DNA of 64,000 nucleotides from assembly GCA_937920105.1 (NCBI GenBank), contig CALETH010000070.1, positions 62,001 through 126,000 of the forward strand, written 5' to 3'. The position numbers were made by a program, and so were the translations under genes. The notes below the pieces were generated by a model. It did not search any database and was not told where the DNA came from. It saw only the letters and a list, made by a program, of their open reading frames with translations. Source of the DNA: an uncultured Bacteroidota bacterium. GTDB taxonomy: Bacteria; Bacteroidota; Ignavibacteria; UBA10030; UBA8401. This document shows positions 52,788 through 62,520 of the stretch, in pieces. Positions within the stretch are counted from its first letter, which is position 1. Each line of letters opens with the position of its first letter.

Positions 52788-53666
52788 TTAAAAAAACAAA
52801 TCATCAATTTTTTCAGAAAGTTTTTTTGCTTTTCGTTTTGCAATCGCATTGACTAATTTTTGCTCCGGTAATACATCAAGCGATGTTGTATCAACAGTGG
52901 TGAGAAGTTGTTGAAATAACTCTTTGTTTTGTGTTTGCACACAGTAACTTTTTGCCATATACACATGTGCTAATAAAAATTTATTATGGCTAATGGAAAA
53001 ACATTTTTCAAAATGAACTTTTGCACTGTCTGGTTTTCCGCCAAGGTTTTTTGGAATGGTTGCTAAAATTGTTGCAAAATAGAGATGTGCTCCACCGTAA
53101 AAATATTTTTCATCATTTTTTAGAACAAAATTCATCATTGCATTTACTTTTGGTAATTCTCCAAGAACAGCGGGATTGGAAATGCTGACATTAAGAAGAT
53201 TTCCCCAAGCATTAGCAGTCCAAAAAATAAGAGGAACATCATCTTTCGAAAAAGAATCCAAACTTTTAGTGAATGTTGTAATATCTTCATTGAACGCTGT
53301 ATTAAATTTTTCATTCTTTTTTAATGCGGTAAGACCGTATTCTTTTGCACGTGCATATAATAGAGCAGCACGTTCAAGATTTTCATCTTCCACAAAACCG
53401 AGAGTGTAACCGGTATATCCTTGTGTGAGAAGAAAGAGGAGATGTTTATCTTTTTTTCCACCGGCTTTGTACAGCGCTTCTAACAATTTTAAATTTGCTG
53501 GTATGGATTGTTCTGCGGTTGCTAAATCTTCTTCTTCAAAAACGGCTTCTATACCGTAATCTAAAATTCCGGCGGTAGAGTTTATTGCTACATTTTGCAC
53601 TATTCCGCAAGACCAACTTTGAAGAATAAGAAGTGTAAAAAAAGTGGTGAGAATGATTTTTTTCAT
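52788..53666 (-). CDS. tatT: TatT-type TPR lipoprotein of a TRAP transporter
   Basis: The 292-residue protein starts at the ATG at 53666. It has a lipoprotein-like signal ending near SWSCG (Cys about 20), then the TatT family pattern: LKLLEALYKAGGKKDKHLLFLLTQGYTGYTLGF, the helical repeats, YGGAHLYFATILATIPKNLGGKPDSAKVHFEK and FLLAHVYMAKSYCVQTQN. TatT proteins form ring trimers of TPR helices that bind the DctP protein. The gene precedes dctP in the same direction, giving a TPAT (TPR-associated TRAP) system. A GTCATTCCTGC repeat lies in the gap. Confidence 0.85.
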   Translation of the reverse strand: MKKIILTTFFTLLILQSWSCGIVQNVAINSTAGILDYGIEAVFEEEDLATAEQSIPANLKLLEALYKAGGKKDKHLLFLLTQGYTGYTLGFVEDENLERAALLYARAKEYGLTALKKNEKFNTAFNEDITTFTKSLDSFSKDDVPLIFWTANAWGNLLNVSISNPAVLGELPKVNAMMNFVLKNDEKYFYGGAHLYFATILATIPKNLGGKPDSAKVHFEKCFSISHNKFLLAHVYMAKSYCVQTQNKELFQQLLTTVDTTSLDVLPEQKLVNAIAKRKAKKLSEKIDDLFF

Positions 53667-53749
53667 AGTAGACTTAATATAAAAAAAATTGAAGGGAATT
53701 TCCACAGAGTAGAATTAAGAATACAAAAAAATAAAAATATTTGTATTCT

Positions 53750-54667
53750 TTACGATAAATATTTTTCAAAAAACGACACTACTTTTTTTTCAAAATCGTT
53801 TCCACCAATTGCATGAATATTATTATGATGAGCGTTTTTTACAAGATAGAGTTCTTTTTTTTTGCTTCCAGCAGCCGTAAAAAGTAATTCACTATAGTAA
53901 TGCTGAATGTTTGTATCATTTTCTCCGTGAATAAATAATAGCGGACACGAAATTTTTTCTACTGCTCTTATTGGAGAGACTTCACGATGCTTGAAGTTGG
54001 CAATTTTTTCTGCACGTTTCATTACAATGTTGCGAAGAAAATGCCACGGCAAATAAAATAACCGTTTCTGATAATCTACAGTAATGGTGCGAAGTGTGGT
54101 AAAACATCCTTCGGAAATAACGGCGGAGATTCGTGGTTCAATAGAAGTTGCTTGTAAGGCAATTGCTGCTCCCATAGACCTTCCATAAATGCCAATTTTT
54201 CCTACATCAATATTTTTTGCTTGAAATTTTTTTTCTATTTCATCAAGAATTTTTTGTACATCAAACTTTTCATAATATCCATACGTACAAAAATTTCCCT
54301 CACTTTCTCCATGAGCGCGGGAATCGTACAATACTACATTAAAGTTATTTTCATTAAAAATTTTTGCTAAATGTAATCCACCAATTTTATTATCACCAAC
54401 ACCATGTAAATAAACAATAGTCCCTTTGGGTTGTGAGGATGGAATATACCATCCGTACAATGTAAAATTTTCATTAGTGGTTACTGTAAAATTTTCATAA
54501 GGAAGTGAAAGTTCAGAAGGGTGTGTTGGCAGATTTTTTCCCCGATAATATTGTGCAGTAAGTCTTGATGGTGTAAGAAAAACTGATGTACCGAGAAAAA
54601 ATACTGCTAATGAAACACTAACAAGAAAAAATATTGATGTTATAATTATAAAAAGTAGAAGAGACAT
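53750..54667 (-). CDS. Membrane-anchored alpha/beta hydrolase
   Basis: The 305-residue protein has an N-terminal membrane helix (about 3-28), then the hydrolase core with YLHGVGDNKIGGLHL, the nucleophile Ser in GRSMGAAIALQA, the acid in FIHGENDTNI and the catalytic His in NAHHNNIHAIGG. This corresponds to the BAAT/Bem46-like family of membrane-anchored hydrolases. The active site should face the periplasm. The substrate is unknown. It is followed by no close gene in the same direction. Confidence 0.85.
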   Translation of the reverse strand: MSLLLFIIITSIFFLVSVSLAVFFLGTSVFLTPSRLTAQYYRGKNLPTHPSELSLPYENFTVTTNENFTLYGWYIPSSQPKGTIVYLHGVGDNKIGGLHLAKIFNENNFNVVLYDSRAHGESEGNFCTYGYYEKFDVQKILDEIEKKFQAKNIDVGKIGIYGRSMGAAIALQATSIEPRISAVISEGCFTTLRTITVDYQKRLFYLPWHFLRNIVMKRAEKIANFKHREVSPIRAVEKISCPLLFIHGENDTNIQHYYSELLFTAAGSKKKELYLVKNAHHNNIHAIGGNDFEKKVVSFFEKYLS

Positions 54668-54696
54668 TTTTTATAGTAATACTTTCGTTCAAAAAT

Positions 54697-54725
54697 AACA
54701 AGGTCGGTAATTTACCGACCTTGTT
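54697..54725. terminator. Symmetric terminator hairpin
   Basis: AACAAGGTCGGTAA (54697-54710) pairs with TTACCGACCTTGTT (54712-54725), a 14-bp near-perfect palindrome with A and T runs at the two ends. It ends the T9SS cargo gene transcript coming from the right. Confidence 0.8.
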
Positions 54726-54755
54726 TTCTGATTACTGAATTCTGACTGCTGAAAA

Positions 54756-56822
54756 TTATTTCACCAACATCATTTTTTTTGTTTCAACAAAATTTCCTGC
54801 TTGGAGACGGTAGTAATATACTCCTGTTGGTAAGGTGGTAGCATTGAGTGTTGCCATATACGTTCCACCTTCTTGCTCACCATTGACCAATGTTGCAACT
54901 GTTTCTCCCAAAACATTATACACTTTTAAGGTAGTAAATGTTTTTTCCGGTAGACGATAACTAATAACGGTATTGGGATTAAATGGATTTGGATAATTTT
55001 GGTCTAACGATGTTGTGGTTGGTAGACCAACTTCTACTTTAATAGGGTCAAAGTACGTTACCTTTCCATCATTATCGATTTGTTGTAAACGATACCAGTT
55101 TGTTCCCATAGTTGCTTGTTTATCGACATAACTATAATAGTGAGGAAAGTTTATTGTTCCTTGTCCGGCAATCGTCGGAGAGATTTTTCTAAAGTTTTCT
55201 GCTTTAGGAAAGCCGCCAAAAAATCCGTTTTTACCAAGAGTTGCTCGTTCTGCAATAAAACCATTATTATTAGATTCTGTAATGGTTTCCCATGATAATG
55301 TTACTACACCATCTTTTACAGTTGCACCAAATTTTGCTATTTGCACGGGGAGGGTGAAATTGTTTGAGAGGAGTTTGTGTGCATAAATATCTGTACCTGT
55401 TATTTCAAAATTACGATAATCTTCCCACACAAAAATGGCAGAGCCATTATCAGAGGGAACTACTTGTGGATTCCATTGGTTGTTTCTGCGACCAGAGACA
55501 ACTACGCCACTTGTACCAGCGGAGGTTGTTCCCGTTCCACTAATTTTATTGGCAAAAATATCATAGTTTGTACCACCACGATTATCTTGCCAGGCAACAA
55601 CATATTCACCACCACCAACATTCACAATTTGTGGTCTCTCTTGATTAAATATAGCGGTACATACAGCAACACCATCAGTGGTCCATTGAGGTGTTCCTGA
55701 ACCATTAATTCGTTGGGCATAAATATCATAATCACCATCATTACGTAAATCTGTCCATGTGATAACAACACCACCGCTTCCATCCCAATTTATTGCTGGG
55801 TCAACTTGGTCATGGAGAGATTGACAAACGGGGGTAACCCATGAAACTGCAGGAGCATACCCCCCAAAAATGCCAACTTTTCCAGAATCTATTCTTGCAG
55901 CATAAATATCATATTCATCAATTTTTCTCTTATCTTGCCACGTTAAAATTGCTGTTCCACCTTGACCTATCATTTTAAAATTTTCCTGGTCATCTATAAA
56001 CTCTGAATACCCACCCGAAACGTTAAAATTAAATCCATTATTTCCAGCAATATCTGTATATACTTTTGTACCGTTTGAATAAAGTCTTTGTACATAAATT
56101 TCTTTGTTGATATTGCGCATATCTTCCCAAGCAATAAGACAAGAGCCATCCCCGAAAGTAATAACTTGTGGTTTGGTTTGGGCTCCTGCAGCATTAGTTA
56201 CAGAAATGCCATTTGCAGTCCATAAAGCATTACCATTCACATCTATTCTTTGTGCATAAATATCAATTCCTGTAGTATTGTAATTGCGATAATCTTCCCA
56301 AACAATAATTGCCCCATCACTACCATCTGGTGCCATTTTTAGATTGAGTTCTTTTCCAAGATTGTTTGTTGCTGATAAATCCACTACAAGCTTACCATAA
56401 ATTATCCAAAGGTAATCAGCATTACTTCCACTTGTTTTTTGCACTCTCATTGCGTCAGGTTGATTATCACCATCAGCAATATATCCTGTTAAAAAATCAG
56501 CACCAGATTTTACAACATCAAAATTTTTGGTTATGGTGCCAGCATAATAAACAGTATCTCCATTATGTTTCCAAACTTCATTACCTGTAGAATTTATTTT
56601 TTGAGCGTAAATGTAAGAATTACCATTTCTACTATCTAACCAAAAAGTAACAACACCACTACCATCACTTATTACTTTAATGTTTGTTTGGTCACCAGTA
56701 GTATCGCTTACAGTTTTTCCTTTTACACCCCCATCATTTACCCATTGGGCATTAGTGGTTGTGTAAAGAAGTGCAATACACAAAAGTGCAAAGGCAGTTT
56801 GTACAATAGATTTTGTTTTCAT
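54756..56822 (-). CDS. Secreted seven-repeat protein with T9SS sorting domain
   Basis: The 688-residue protein has a signal peptide ending in TTNAQ, then seven repeats with a 'W-x-D-x-R ... IYAQ-I' core (for example FWLDSRNGNSYIYAQKI, TWTDLRNDGDYDIYAQRI), which together may form a seven-bladed propeller. A linker (about 500-605) has the GVVTLSWETITESNNNGF motif seen in other exported proteins of this lineage. The C-terminal domain (about 610-688) contains LDQNYPNPFNPNTVISY and ends GNFVETKKMMLVK, a type A sorting signal for the type IX secretion system. Function unknown; probably surface-bound or secreted. Confidence 0.85.
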   Translation of the reverse strand: MKTKSIVQTAFALLCIALLYTTTNAQWVNDGGVKGKTVSDTTGDQTNIKVISDGSGVVTFWLDSRNGNSYIYAQKINSTGNEVWKHNGDTVYYAGTITKNFDVVKSGADFLTGYIADGDNQPDAMRVQKTSGSNADYLWIIYGKLVVDLSATNNLGKELNLKMAPDGSDGAIIVWEDYRNYNTTGIDIYAQRIDVNGNALWTANGISVTNAAGAQTKPQVITFGDGSCLIAWEDMRNINKEIYVQRLYSNGTKVYTDIAGNNGFNFNVSGGYSEFIDDQENFKMIGQGGTAILTWQDKRKIDEYDIYAARIDSGKVGIFGGYAPAVSWVTPVCQSLHDQVDPAINWDGSGGVVITWTDLRNDGDYDIYAQRINGSGTPQWTTDGVAVCTAIFNQERPQIVNVGGGEYVVAWQDNRGGTNYDIFANKISGTGTTSAGTSGVVVSGRRNNQWNPQVVPSDNGSAIFVWEDYRNFEITGTDIYAHKLLSNNFTLPVQIAKFGATVKDGVVTLSWETITESNNNGFIAERATLGKNGFFGGFPKAENFRKISPTIAGQGTINFPHYYSYVDKQATMGTNWYRLQQIDNDGKVTYFDPIKVEVGLPTTTSLDQNYPNPFNPNTVISYRLPEKTFTTLKVYNVLGETVATLVNGEQEGGTYMATLNATTLPTGVYYYRLQAGNFVETKKMMLVK

Positions 56823-56961
56823 AATAATTCCCCCAATAAAAAAGTTTTTGTAAATATTAATTGATACGATAAAGTAATTAATGTTTGATTCTTTCGCAAG
56901 TAAGTTTTTGGTGAATGTGATGAAAAATACAAAAGGTTGATTTCATCTACGTTCAATCAAC

Positions 56962-59439
56962 CTACATCATCCCCTGAGGGTCTATATCTATTATAACATG
57001 CTGGTTGGTAAATTCTTTTTGTTGGGCTGTTCGAAAAATAACATTTCGCATGAAAGCCCCATTTTTATCTTTTTCACCTTCAGATTTTACCATAATATGC
57101 CAACGATAATAATTTTTTATTTTTGGAATTACTGCTGGAGTTGGCCCTAAAATAGTGTGTGGTGGAAGAAATTTTTTAAGATGAGAAGAAAAACTTTCTG
57201 CTATTTGCTGAACCTTTTTTTCATTTTCTCCTTTACATTCTATCAACGCAACACGAACAAATGGAGGATAAAGCACTTCTTTACGATGAACTAATTCCTC
57301 ATCAAAAAAATCTTTAAAATTATGGTGAAGGATATGTCGCAACGCATAATGTGTTGGCTGCTGTGTTTGAATAACCACCTCACCGCGTAACGTGCTTCTT
57401 CCTGCACGACCTGCAACTTGAGTGAGTAATTGAAATGTCCTTTCCGCAGAACGAAAATCCGGTAACATCATTTGTGTATCAGCAGAAATTACACCAACCA
57501 ATGTAACGTGAGGAAAGTCCAATCCCTTCGCTACCATTTGTGTTCCCAATAAAATGTCTGCTTCTTTATTTCCGAATTGTTGTAATAATTTTTCGTGCGA
57601 GCCCTTGCGTGTTGTTGTATCCATATCCATCCGAATAATTTTTGCCGATGGAAAAAGTGCTGCAAGATTTTGTTCTACACGTTGTGTTCCAAATCCGTGA
57701 AGTTTTAAAGAAATTCCTCTACATTTCGGACAAATATCCGGAACTTGTTTTACAATTCCACAATAATGACACCGCAAATGTTTTTTGGTAAGATGATAGG
57801 TGAGAGTTACGTCACATCGTTCACATCGTTCTACAAATCCACATTCTTTACATTCTAAAAATGGTGCAAATCCTCTTCTGTTTTGAAGGATAATAACACC
57901 TTCTTTCTTTTCTAATCGTTCGCGAATTTTATTTTCTAATAATGTAGAAATATTGTTAGATTTTTTTTCCTTGAATGCATCAGCGCCAATTTCTTTTGCA
58001 CGTTCTTTCATCATTACAAAACGTTTTTTGTTTTCATCAATCATATTGACAATAGCGATGGAGGGAAGTTGTGCAGTGTCAATTCTTTCAGGGAGTTCTA
58101 ATAATGTAAATTTATTATTTAATGTATTGTGATATGTTTCTATCGAAGGTGTTGCTGAACCCAACACAACCACAGCATTAGCAAAAGTTCCTCGCACAAT
58201 TGCTGCATCACGTGCATTGTATCGCGGAGTTGCATCAAATTGCTTGTAGGATGATTCATGCTCTTCATCAACAACAATCAACCCCAAATCTTTTAACGGA
58301 GCGAAAAGTGCAGAACGAGGTCCAATCACGATTTTGCATTTTCCATTTTGTACGGAACGCCATACATCATAACGTTCTCCCACGGACATTCTACTGTGCA
58401 TGACGACAACATCATTTCCGAAATGTAGAGCAAAGCGTTTTACTGTTTGTGGTGTGAGGGAAATTTCTGGAACAAGCACTATTGCTGTTTTATTTTGCTG
58501 TAATGTTGAACGAATTGCTTCTATATAAACTTGTGTTTTTCCACTTCCGGTAATTCCATGCAAAAGAAATGTGTGATGTTTGTTGGTGTGTAGCGTTTCT
58601 TGAATTTTTTCTACTGCTTTTTGTTGATGTTCGTTGAGTTGAATATTGAGCATTTGTGCTGTATGCTCGTCAATATCAAATTGTGCTATTCGAGAAACCT
58701 CTTTCTCTATAATTTCTATAATATTTTTTTCTGCTAAACTTTTTAGGGAAGAAAGCGTTGTTTTTGTTTCCTTTAAAATTTTTTTTACGGGATAAGGTTC
58801 ATTCAATTCTAAAATGCGAGCAAAAAGTCTTTGTTGCGATTTTCCTTTTAAAGAAATTTCTTCAGGAAAATCTTTTTTACGAAGATATTTTTCTGTTTTT
58901 ATTTTTGTTTTTTTTATCTGTTCTTCAATCTTAATAATTTCTTTTTTATGGAGAGAATCTATAACAGAATAAATATTTACAACTTTCGTTTGTTGTTGTA
59001 GTTGGGTGATTGATAGGGGAGAATGTTTTTGTAGAATTTGTACTATCTTTTTTTCTTGTGTAGAAAACGAAAATTGCGAAAATATTTCATTAAGAGGATT
59101 GTATAATAACGTTACTATTTTTTTACTTTTTTGTATAACACCTTGTGGTAAAAATATTCGCAATGTTTCTCCCAATGGAGTACAATAATATTCACTTAAC
59201 CATTGAGCGAGTTTGAGAAGTTCTTCAGAAAAAAGATTTTGCTCTATAACATCATAAATTGGTTTAAGATTTTTTACAGCAGAAGAATCGGCAATTTCTA
59301 TAACTATACCAGAAAGTTTTTTCTTTCCAAAAGGAACAAGAACAATACTTCCTTTTTTCACCAATTCTAAAAATTGTGGTGGAATATGGTAAGTAAAAAA
59401 TTGTGAAACTGGAATTGGTAGTGCAATATTGGCGAACAT
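56962..59439 (-). CDS. priA: Primosomal replication protein PriA (helicase)
   Basis: PriA restarts replication at collapsed forks. The 825-residue protein has an N-terminal DNA-binding domain, Walker A GITGSGKTQVYIEAI, the DEEH box VVDEEHESSYKQ, a zinc-binding insert with pairs of cysteines (CKECGFVERCERCDVTL, then RCHYCG and CPKCRG), and GTQMVAKGLDFPHVTLVGVISAD near the C-terminus. All helicase motifs are intact. The region upstream of its start holds the tandem AACTATGAT repeats. Confidence 0.95.
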   Translation of the reverse strand: MFANIALPIPVSQFFTYHIPPQFLELVKKGSIVLVPFGKKKLSGIVIEIADSSAVKNLKPIYDVIEQNLFSEELLKLAQWLSEYYCTPLGETLRIFLPQGVIQKSKKIVTLLYNPLNEIFSQFSFSTQEKKIVQILQKHSPLSITQLQQQTKVVNIYSVIDSLHKKEIIKIEEQIKKTKIKTEKYLRKKDFPEEISLKGKSQQRLFARILELNEPYPVKKILKETKTTLSSLKSLAEKNIIEIIEKEVSRIAQFDIDEHTAQMLNIQLNEHQQKAVEKIQETLHTNKHHTFLLHGITGSGKTQVYIEAIRSTLQQNKTAIVLVPEISLTPQTVKRFALHFGNDVVVMHSRMSVGERYDVWRSVQNGKCKIVIGPRSALFAPLKDLGLIVVDEEHESSYKQFDATPRYNARDAAIVRGTFANAVVVLGSATPSIETYHNTLNNKFTLLELPERIDTAQLPSIAIVNMIDENKKRFVMMKERAKEIGADAFKEKKSNNISTLLENKIRERLEKKEGVIILQNRRGFAPFLECKECGFVERCERCDVTLTYHLTKKHLRCHYCGIVKQVPDICPKCRGISLKLHGFGTQRVEQNLAALFPSAKIIRMDMDTTTRKGSHEKLLQQFGNKEADILLGTQMVAKGLDFPHVTLVGVISADTQMMLPDFRSAERTFQLLTQVAGRAGRSTLRGEVVIQTQQPTHYALRHILHHNFKDFFDEELVHRKEVLYPPFVRVALIECKGENEKKVQQIAESFSSHLKKFLPPHTILGPTPAVIPKIKNYYRWHIMVKSEGEKDKNGAFMRNVIFRTAQQKEFTNQHVIIDIDPQGMM

Positions 59440-59453
59440 CTGTCTTAAACTAT

Positions 59454-59644
59454 GATGAAATGATAGGTATGATGACCATGATTTTTAACTATGATGAAAT
59501 GATTTGTATGATTACTATGATACTGTCATTGCGAGTTCCGATGTAGTCGGAACGAAGCAATCCACCACTGGCGGACTACTTTATTAGCAATACCGAAAAA
59601 AATAATAAATTCATGTCCATCATAATAATCGTTTAATCATAGTT
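59454..59644. repeat. Composite repeat cluster between waaA and priA
   Basis: Two tandem AACTATGATGAAATGAT units (starting near 59454 and near 59489), each followed by TATGATnACyATGAT, are next to a GTCATTGCGAG palindrome (59525-59563) and an inverted relative, ATCATAATAATCGTTTAATCATAGTT, read in two parts (59619-59644). The last part overlaps the 3' end of the waaA coding sequence. No gene is seen in this 180-bp gap. Confidence 0.7.
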
Positions 59645-60885
59645 ATAAATCTTTCCGTTGCTCCGCTTTGTTGTTCTACAAAATTTTTTGCTATCATTCC
59701 TACATTTTGCGAATTATGTAAGAGTGAAGAAACTGTATTGTAAAATTCATTTTTATTATTGATAACAAATCCACCACCAATTTTTGCAAGAGCAATTGCT
59801 TCTTGCGAATTTGTATGCTTCGGTCCATACAAAACAGGAATACCAAAAACAGCTGGTTCCAAAACATTATGCACGCCTTGTTGAAATCCGCCGCCAATGT
59901 ATGCAATGGTTGCATAGTTATATAATAGAGTAAGAATTCCAACACTATCAACAATAATAATTTTTTCGTTGCTGTAATCATTCAAATCTGAAAAACGAAT
60001 GAATGATATTTTCTTTTCTAAACGATATTCTAAGTCTTCTAAATTTTTTAACGTTGGTTCGTGAGGAACAATAATTGTTAATAATTCTGAATTTTCTTGG
60101 TGAAGTGTAAGTATTGCAGGAATAATGTGTTCTTCATCCTGTTCCCACGTTTGCCCCAGAACAACAATTTTTTTCTCTTTTATAATATGATTAGGGAAAA
60201 GGTGTTTAGTTTTTGCCTCCGTACGTTTTTCAATTACTCTGTCAAAACGTGTATCGCCAAGAAATTGAATAGTTGGCTTTTTGATTCTAAAATCTTGAAA
60301 ACTTTTTGTGTCATTTTCGGTAATAGTAAAAATAGAATGAAAGCAGTTGTATAGTGATGTATGAAATTGTCGAACAGCAAAAACTTTTCGTGAGGTTCGT
60401 TGTTTCATTGTAGCATTCACTAAAATAATTGGAATATTGGTTTTATATAATCTCCAGATTATGTTAGGCCAAATATCATAACGAATAAATATTGCTAAAG
60501 AAGGTTGAAGAAGATTGATAAACTTTTTCACTTTCCAAAAAGAGTCAAAAGGAATATACATAACAACATCAGCAAATTTATAATGTTTGGAATTTTCATA
60601 TCCGGAAGGAGAAAAGAAAGTAGCAATAATTTTTACGGATGGGTAATGAGACTTTATTTTTTCAATAATGGGTTTTGCTTGTTCAAATTCTCCAAGAGAA
60701 GATGCGTGAAACCAAATTCGTTGTGTTTTTGGAAAAGATGCTAAAACATTTTCTAATTCTTGAAAAAGATTTTTTCTTCCATTAATTCCTCGTTGTATTT
60801 TAGAATTAAAAAATTTTCCCGTATGGAAAACAATCCATAAAATTGGGATGATAATAACGTTGTAGAGTAATTTCCAAAAAATCAT
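59620..60885 (-). CDS. waaA: 3-deoxy-D-manno-octulosonic acid transferase (Kdo transferase)
   Basis: The enzyme adds Kdo to lipid A during lipopolysaccharide synthesis. The 421-residue protein has an N-terminal membrane helix, the WFHASSLGEFEQAKPIIEKIK segment with the catalytic Glu, YDIWPNIIWRLYKTNIPIILVNATM, VVLGQTWEQDEE, and the sugar-nucleotide site YIGGGFQQGVHNVLEPAVFGIPVLYGP. It signals an organism with lipid A-Kdo. The final residues, TMIKRLL, are encoded by a copy of the AACTATGATTAAA repeat. Confidence 0.93.
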   Translation of the reverse strand: MIFWKLLYNVIIIPILWIVFHTGKFFNSKIQRGINGRKNLFQELENVLASFPKTQRIWFHASSLGEFEQAKPIIEKIKSHYPSVKIIATFFSPSGYENSKHYKFADVVMYIPFDSFWKVKKFINLLQPSLAIFIRYDIWPNIIWRLYKTNIPIILVNATMKQRTSRKVFAVRQFHTSLYNCFHSIFTITENDTKSFQDFRIKKPTIQFLGDTRFDRVIEKRTEAKTKHLFPNHIIKEKKIVVLGQTWEQDEEHIIPAILTLHQENSELLTIIVPHEPTLKNLEDLEYRLEKKISFIRFSDLNDYSNEKIIIVDSVGILTLLYNYATIAYIGGGFQQGVHNVLEPAVFGIPVLYGPKHTNSQEAIALAKIGGGFVINNKNEFYNTVSSLLHNSQNVGMIAKNFVEQQSGATERFITMIKRLL

Positions 60886-60901
60886 AGGTGGCCGATGAAA
60901 A

Positions 60902-60930
60902 ATTTGTCAAGTTTTTAAAACTTGATAAAT
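60902..60930. repeat. TTTGTCAAG palindrome, second copy
   Basis: ATTTGTCAAG (60902-60911) and CTTGATAAAT (60921-60930) flank TTTTTAAAA. It is the slightly degraded relative of the palindrome at 43816 and lies between divergent genes (waaA and the nucleotidyltransferase). Confidence 0.65.
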
Positions 60931-61029
60931 CTAATATATCAAATTTGAATTGTGGAAAAAACATTTATTGCTTCTCATAGCAAACTTGATTATTTTTTGA
61001 AATATTTTTTATATCAATGAAAGAAAATT

Positions 61030-62007
61030 ATGAGAGCAATTATTCCTGTTGCGGGTGTTGGAAGTCGACTCCGTCCACATACATACACTGTTCCAAAAGT
61101 GTTATTAAATGTTGCTGGTAAACCCATCATCGGTCATATCATGGATAAAATTATTGCTGATGGTTTTGACGAGGCAACAATTGTTGTTGGATATTTGGGA
61201 GATTTAATTAAAGAATATATTGTCAAAAATTATTCATCTATAAAATTAGATTTTGTGGAACAAGAAGAGCGTTTGGGACTTGGACATGCAATTTATCTTT
61301 CGCGACACACAATTTCCAAAGACCCAATTCTTATTATTTTAGGTGATACGGTTTTTGATGTCAACCTAACAGAAATGATGAATAATGAACATTCTGTTTT
61401 GGGTGTAAAAGAGGTTGCAGACCCGCGTCGTTTTGGAGTTGCAGAACTTCACAATGGATTTATTTCCCGTCTCATAGAAAAACCGGAAAAACCCACAAGC
61501 AATTTAGCCATCGTTGGTCTCTATTATATCAAACATCCTGATATTTTGTTGGATTGTTTGAAAGAAATGATTAAGCGAGATATTCGTACAAAAAACGAAT
61601 ATCAACTTACGGATGGTTTGCAATTAATGATTGAACGTGGAGAAAAATTACAAACATTTCTCATTGATGGTTGGTACGATTGTGGAAAACCAGAAACATT
61701 ATTAGAAACTAATAGACACCTACTTCATACAACAGCAACCAATGGTAAATATGAAAATGTTGTTATTAATCCACCAGTTTTTATTTCTCCAAGTGCTACA
61801 GTAAAAAACGCCGTTGTCGGTCCATTTGCCACCATTGCTGAAGGAGCAACGGTAGAAGATTCTTTTATTAAAAATTCTATTATTAGTGAAAATGCAACAG
61901 TGCAATCTGCGTTGTTGGAAGATTCTATTATTGGTAGTAATGCAATTGTAAAAGGTGGATTTAAAAGAATTAATATTGGTGATTCTTCAGAGTTGGAGTA
62001 TTATTGA
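61030..62007 (+). CDS. Sugar nucleotidyltransferase with left-handed beta-helix tail
   Basis: The 325-residue protein starts MRAIIPVAGVGSRLRPHTYTVPKVLLNVAGKPIIGHIMDKI, with the nucleotide-binding loop GxGSRLRP and the catalytic Lys in VPKVLL, and has GDTVFDVNL for metal binding. The C-terminal part (about 245-325) shows the hexapeptide pattern of a left-handed beta-helix, as in glucose-1-phosphate thymidylyl- and mannose-1-phosphate guanylyltransferase relatives. It makes an activated sugar for envelope polysaccharides. The exact nucleotide and sugar are not determined by sequence. The next gene starts 3 nt later. Confidence 0.9.
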   Translation: MRAIIPVAGVGSRLRPHTYTVPKVLLNVAGKPIIGHIMDKIIADGFDEATIVVGYLGDLIKEYIVKNYSSIKLDFVEQEERLGLGHAIYLSRHTISKDPILIILGDTVFDVNLTEMMNNEHSVLGVKEVADPRRFGVAELHNGFISRLIEKPEKPTSNLAIVGLYYIKHPDILLDCLKEMIKRDIRTKNEYQLTDGLQLMIERGEKLQTFLIDGWYDCGKPETLLETNRHLLHTTATNGKYENVVINPPVFISPSATVKNAVVGPFATIAEGATVEDSFIKNSIISENATVQSALLEDSIIGSNAIVKGGFKRINIGDSSELEYY

Positions 62008-62010
62008 TTA

Positions 62011-62382
62011 ATGAAATTTATCTGGAATTTATTGTTTGGTGGCGACTTAACTTTTTCTAGTATTGCGTTTAGAATTTCTCTCATACTAGGATTTTTAAGT
62101 TTAGGTGCTTTAGGCGGAGTTACTCATTATTTAGTTGCTCCGCTACTTAATCTTAAGTTTCCACCATTTGATTCTTGGCATGGTGATTGGGTTTGGCCTG
62201 TTGCAATTGTGGTATCATTTCTATGGCCAATCGGGTTTTTGTTCTCTGAAAGAGTGTATGATTTTTTTATTAAGTATAATATACCGCATTTTTTAAATTA
62301 TCTCATTTATATTTTTGTACTTTGGTTGTGGATATTGGTAATTTGGTATTTTTTATTATCAATTAAATTTAGGAACTCGTAA
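62011..62382 (+). CDS. Small membrane protein, unknown function
   Basis: The 123-residue protein has three predicted membrane helices (about 22-45, 62-82, 97-117) and a conserved-looking WHGDWVWPVAIVVSFLWPIGFLF section in the middle. It starts 3 nt after the nucleotidyltransferase and ends 3 nt before an in-frame ATG leading into creD, so it is part of one operon. No family is recognised. Confidence 0.55.
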   Translation: MKFIWNLLFGGDLTFSSIAFRISLILGFLSLGALGGVTHYLVAPLLNLKFPPFDSWHGDWVWPVAIVVSFLWPIGFLFSERVYDFFIKYNIPHFLNYLIYIFVLWLWILVIWYFLLSIKFRNS

Positions 62383-62520
62383 TATATGTTTGGAGATGAT
62401 GTGTTTATAGTATTATTTTTTCTTTTTTTATTTTTTATTGCAGGAATTGGTGCTGTACTATTTTATTTTTTCAGAAAAACTATTATTCAAAAAATTAATT
62501 TTAGAGGAGGAAATTTTTCC

